In this document: one piece after another, positions 6,322 to 7,040 of the stretch
How positions within the stretch are numbered: the first letter of the stretch is position 1
Layout of the letters: each line of letters begins with the position of its first letter
From: Ghiorsea sp.
GTDB taxonomy: Bacteria; Pseudomonadota; Zetaproteobacteria; Mariprofundales; Mariprofundaceae
Assembly (NCBI GenBank): GCA_027053695.1
Contig: JALUHL010000232.1
Coordinates: forward strand, 1 to 7,040
DNA: 7,040 nt
Direction: 5' to 3'
Position numbers and translations under genes: made by a program
The notes under the pieces: generated by a model
Seen by the model: only the letters and a program-made list of their open reading frames with translations
Told to the model about the DNA's origin: nothing
Database searches by the model: none

Positions 6322-6348
6322 TACACTTTATTTGGAAGTGTATAAAGT
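6322..6348 (+). promoter_or_regulatory. Competing inverted repeats in the PH-gene leader
   Basis: TACACTT (6322-6328) is repeated inverted as AAGTGTA (6336-6342) around 7 nt. A second pair, ACTTTAT (6325-6331) and ATAAAGT (6342-6348), shares bases with the first, so only one can form at a time in RNA. They lie between the predicted transcript start and the ribosome binding site GGGGAG (6355-6360). They could be an operator or a leader fold. Confidence 0.35.
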
Positions 6349-6365
6349 TAGTCTGGGGAGTCACA

Positions 6366-6773
6366 ATGTCATATATTGAAGAATCTTTATCAAAAGGCGA
6401 AGAAATTTACCAAATATTTAAGCACCATTGGATGGTAAAATTTACAATAGCCATTCACTTTGTGTTCGCTTTTCTTACTTTGGGTATTTGGTTAATTCCA
6501 GCAATTCTGGTTTGGTTAGCTTGGCGTAATACAGAACAAGGGGTTACCAATAAAAGAGTTATTTATAAGCATGGAATTATTTCTCGTAAAACAGACGAGA
6601 TGAGATTGAACGCAATTGAGTCGGTAATGATTAATCAAGGTATTTCAGGCAGAATGTTAGGCTACGGAACTGTTACTGTAACAGGAAGAGGGATAGGTGA
6701 TGTAGCTATGAAGTGGATGGATGATCCAATGAGGGTTAAACGTGAAATTGAAAACGCAGATGATAAAGAATAA
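6366..6773 (+). CDS. Membrane-anchored bacterial PH-domain protein (bPH2, YdbS-like)
   Basis: Small membrane protein of 135 residues; function not known. A hydrophobic stretch at about residues 24-53 makes one long or two short membrane segments. It is followed by a bacterial pleckstrin-homology-like domain (about 57-127) with family hallmarks: GVTNKRVIYKHGIISRKTDEM (59-79), LNAIESVMINQGISGRMLGYGTVTV (81-105) and a closing helix. The start is fixed by GGGGAG (6355-6360), 5 nt before the ATG; translation ends with tandem TAA TAA. The gene stands alone between two near-identical terminators and has its own promoter with a C9 spacer. Two 60-base samples inside it (6421-6480 and 6541-6600) are 35% and 32% GC, lower than a sample from glnA at 5581-5640 (45%), so it may be a later arrival. 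The family often serves in membrane stress or secretion roles, but no specific role is claimed. Confidence 0.88.
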   Translation: MSYIEESLSKGEEIYQIFKHHWMVKFTIAIHFVFAFLTLGIWLIPAILVWLAWRNTEQGVTNKRVIYKHGIISRKTDEMRLNAIESVMINQGISGRMLGYGTVTVTGRGIGDVAMKWMDDPMRVKREIENADDKE

Positions 6774-6794
6774 TAAATAATAGTTTTTCTCAGT

Positions 6795-6825
6795 AAAAGC
6801 CGTCACGAAAGTGGCGGTTTTTTTT
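6795..6825 (+). terminator. Rho-independent terminator of the PH-domain gene
   Basis: CCGTCAC (6800-6806) pairs with GTGGCGG (6811-6817), with one T-G wobble, around a GAAA tetraloop and runs into eight T (6818-6825). Over 30 nt it differs from the glnA terminator at only two positions. Confidence 0.93.
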
Positions 6826-6900
6826 ATGTGCACACATCATGCTAGTGTTTTAGAAGTGGTCGGTTAGGTTTGAGGCTGAAAGGACTGAGGAGTTGGTTTG

Positions 6901-7040
6901 ATGAAAAGATTATTTGGTTCCATTGTGTTGAGTTTGGTTGGTTTAGCGATATTTATCGTGATTACGATTTTTGGTTTAGCAGCTGTTGGTCATTTTATCG
7001 TGGATGAGGAAGCTCGCAATGTTATGAAACCTGTGATTTT
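6901..7040 (+). CDS. Partial gene: protein with N-terminal membrane or signal segment
   Basis: Only the first 46 codons are in the window and no stop is reached. The frame reads MKRLFGSIVLSLVGLAIFIV, continues hydrophobic to about residue 33, then turns polar (DEEARNVMKP). Two basic residues followed by about 28 hydrophobic ones indicate an N-terminal membrane anchor or an uncleaved signal; no lipobox or clear signal-peptidase I site stands out. GAGGAG (6887-6892) lies 8 nt before the ATG, a strong ribosome binding site. It starts 75 nt after the terminator of the PH-domain gene, so it needs its own promoter, which I could not identify with confidence in 6826-6886. The family was not recognised. 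Confidence 0.75.
   Translation, partial: MKRLFGSIVLSLVGLAIFIVITIFGLAAVGHFIVDEEARNVMKPVI

Noticed and set aside
6827..6834. TGTGCACA palindrome after the second terminator
   Set aside because: An isolated 8-bp palindrome without flanking symmetry or a defined promoter nearby; too short to call an operator.
1..7040. CRISPR arrays, insertion sequences, tRNA genes or phage genes
   Set aside because: No spaced repeats, transposase motifs, terminal inverted repeats or tRNA-like folds were seen. Nearly all the sequence is accounted for by housekeeping genes.

Overview
The window is an ordinary bacterial chromosomal segment of low to moderate GC content. All supported genes lie on the plus strand. 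Gene content points to Pseudomonadota: L13 and S9 are followed directly by argC, then a small membrane coiled-coil protein, then a bactofilin. The glutamine synthetase is of the long adenylylatable type, with 473 residues and an NLYDL tyrosine site. The argC / coiled-coil / bactofilin run recalls beta- and gammaproteobacterial chromosomes, where to my recollection it often continues into an iron-sulfur carrier gene (erpA). Here it continues instead into a gamma-class carbonic anhydrase and a short Ppx/GppA phosphatase. A deep-branching lineage such as Zetaproteobacteria is possible, but the sequence alone does not decide it. No genus is claimed.

Layout. Positions 1-929 hold the end of the L13 leader, rplM, rpsI and a strong hairpin terminator. 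Positions 1006-4679 hold five closely packed genes: argC, a single-pass coiled-coil membrane protein, bactofilin, gamma-carbonic anhydrase and Ppx/GppA. No internal terminator is visible, and the last three genes are joined by stop-start overlaps of 1 and 4 nt, which suggests translational coupling. Positions 4680-4787 are a leader full of small repeats in front of glnA (4788-6209, GTG start), which ends at a hairpin terminator. Positions 6251-6825 form a compact single-gene unit: terminator, promoter, a 135-residue membrane-anchored bacterial PH-domain protein, then a second terminator almost identical to the first. The window ends inside a new gene (6901 onward) with an N-terminal membrane or signal segment. 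No stretch above 300 bases lacks a gene.

How the genes fit together. The genes cover ribosomal proteins, arginine biosynthesis, cell-envelope scaffolding, bicarbonate/CO2 interconversion, polyphosphate or (p)ppGpp metabolism, and nitrogen assimilation. Most of this is housekeeping.

The most notable signal is upstream of the PH-domain gene. A perfect -35 hexamer (TTGACA) and a near-perfect -10 hexamer (TATGAT) are separated by a 15-bp spacer that contains nine consecutive cytosines. This is the architecture of a promoter switched by slipped-strand mispairing. At nine C the spacer is about 2 bp shorter than the 17-bp optimum, so the form read here would be predicted to be weak or off.
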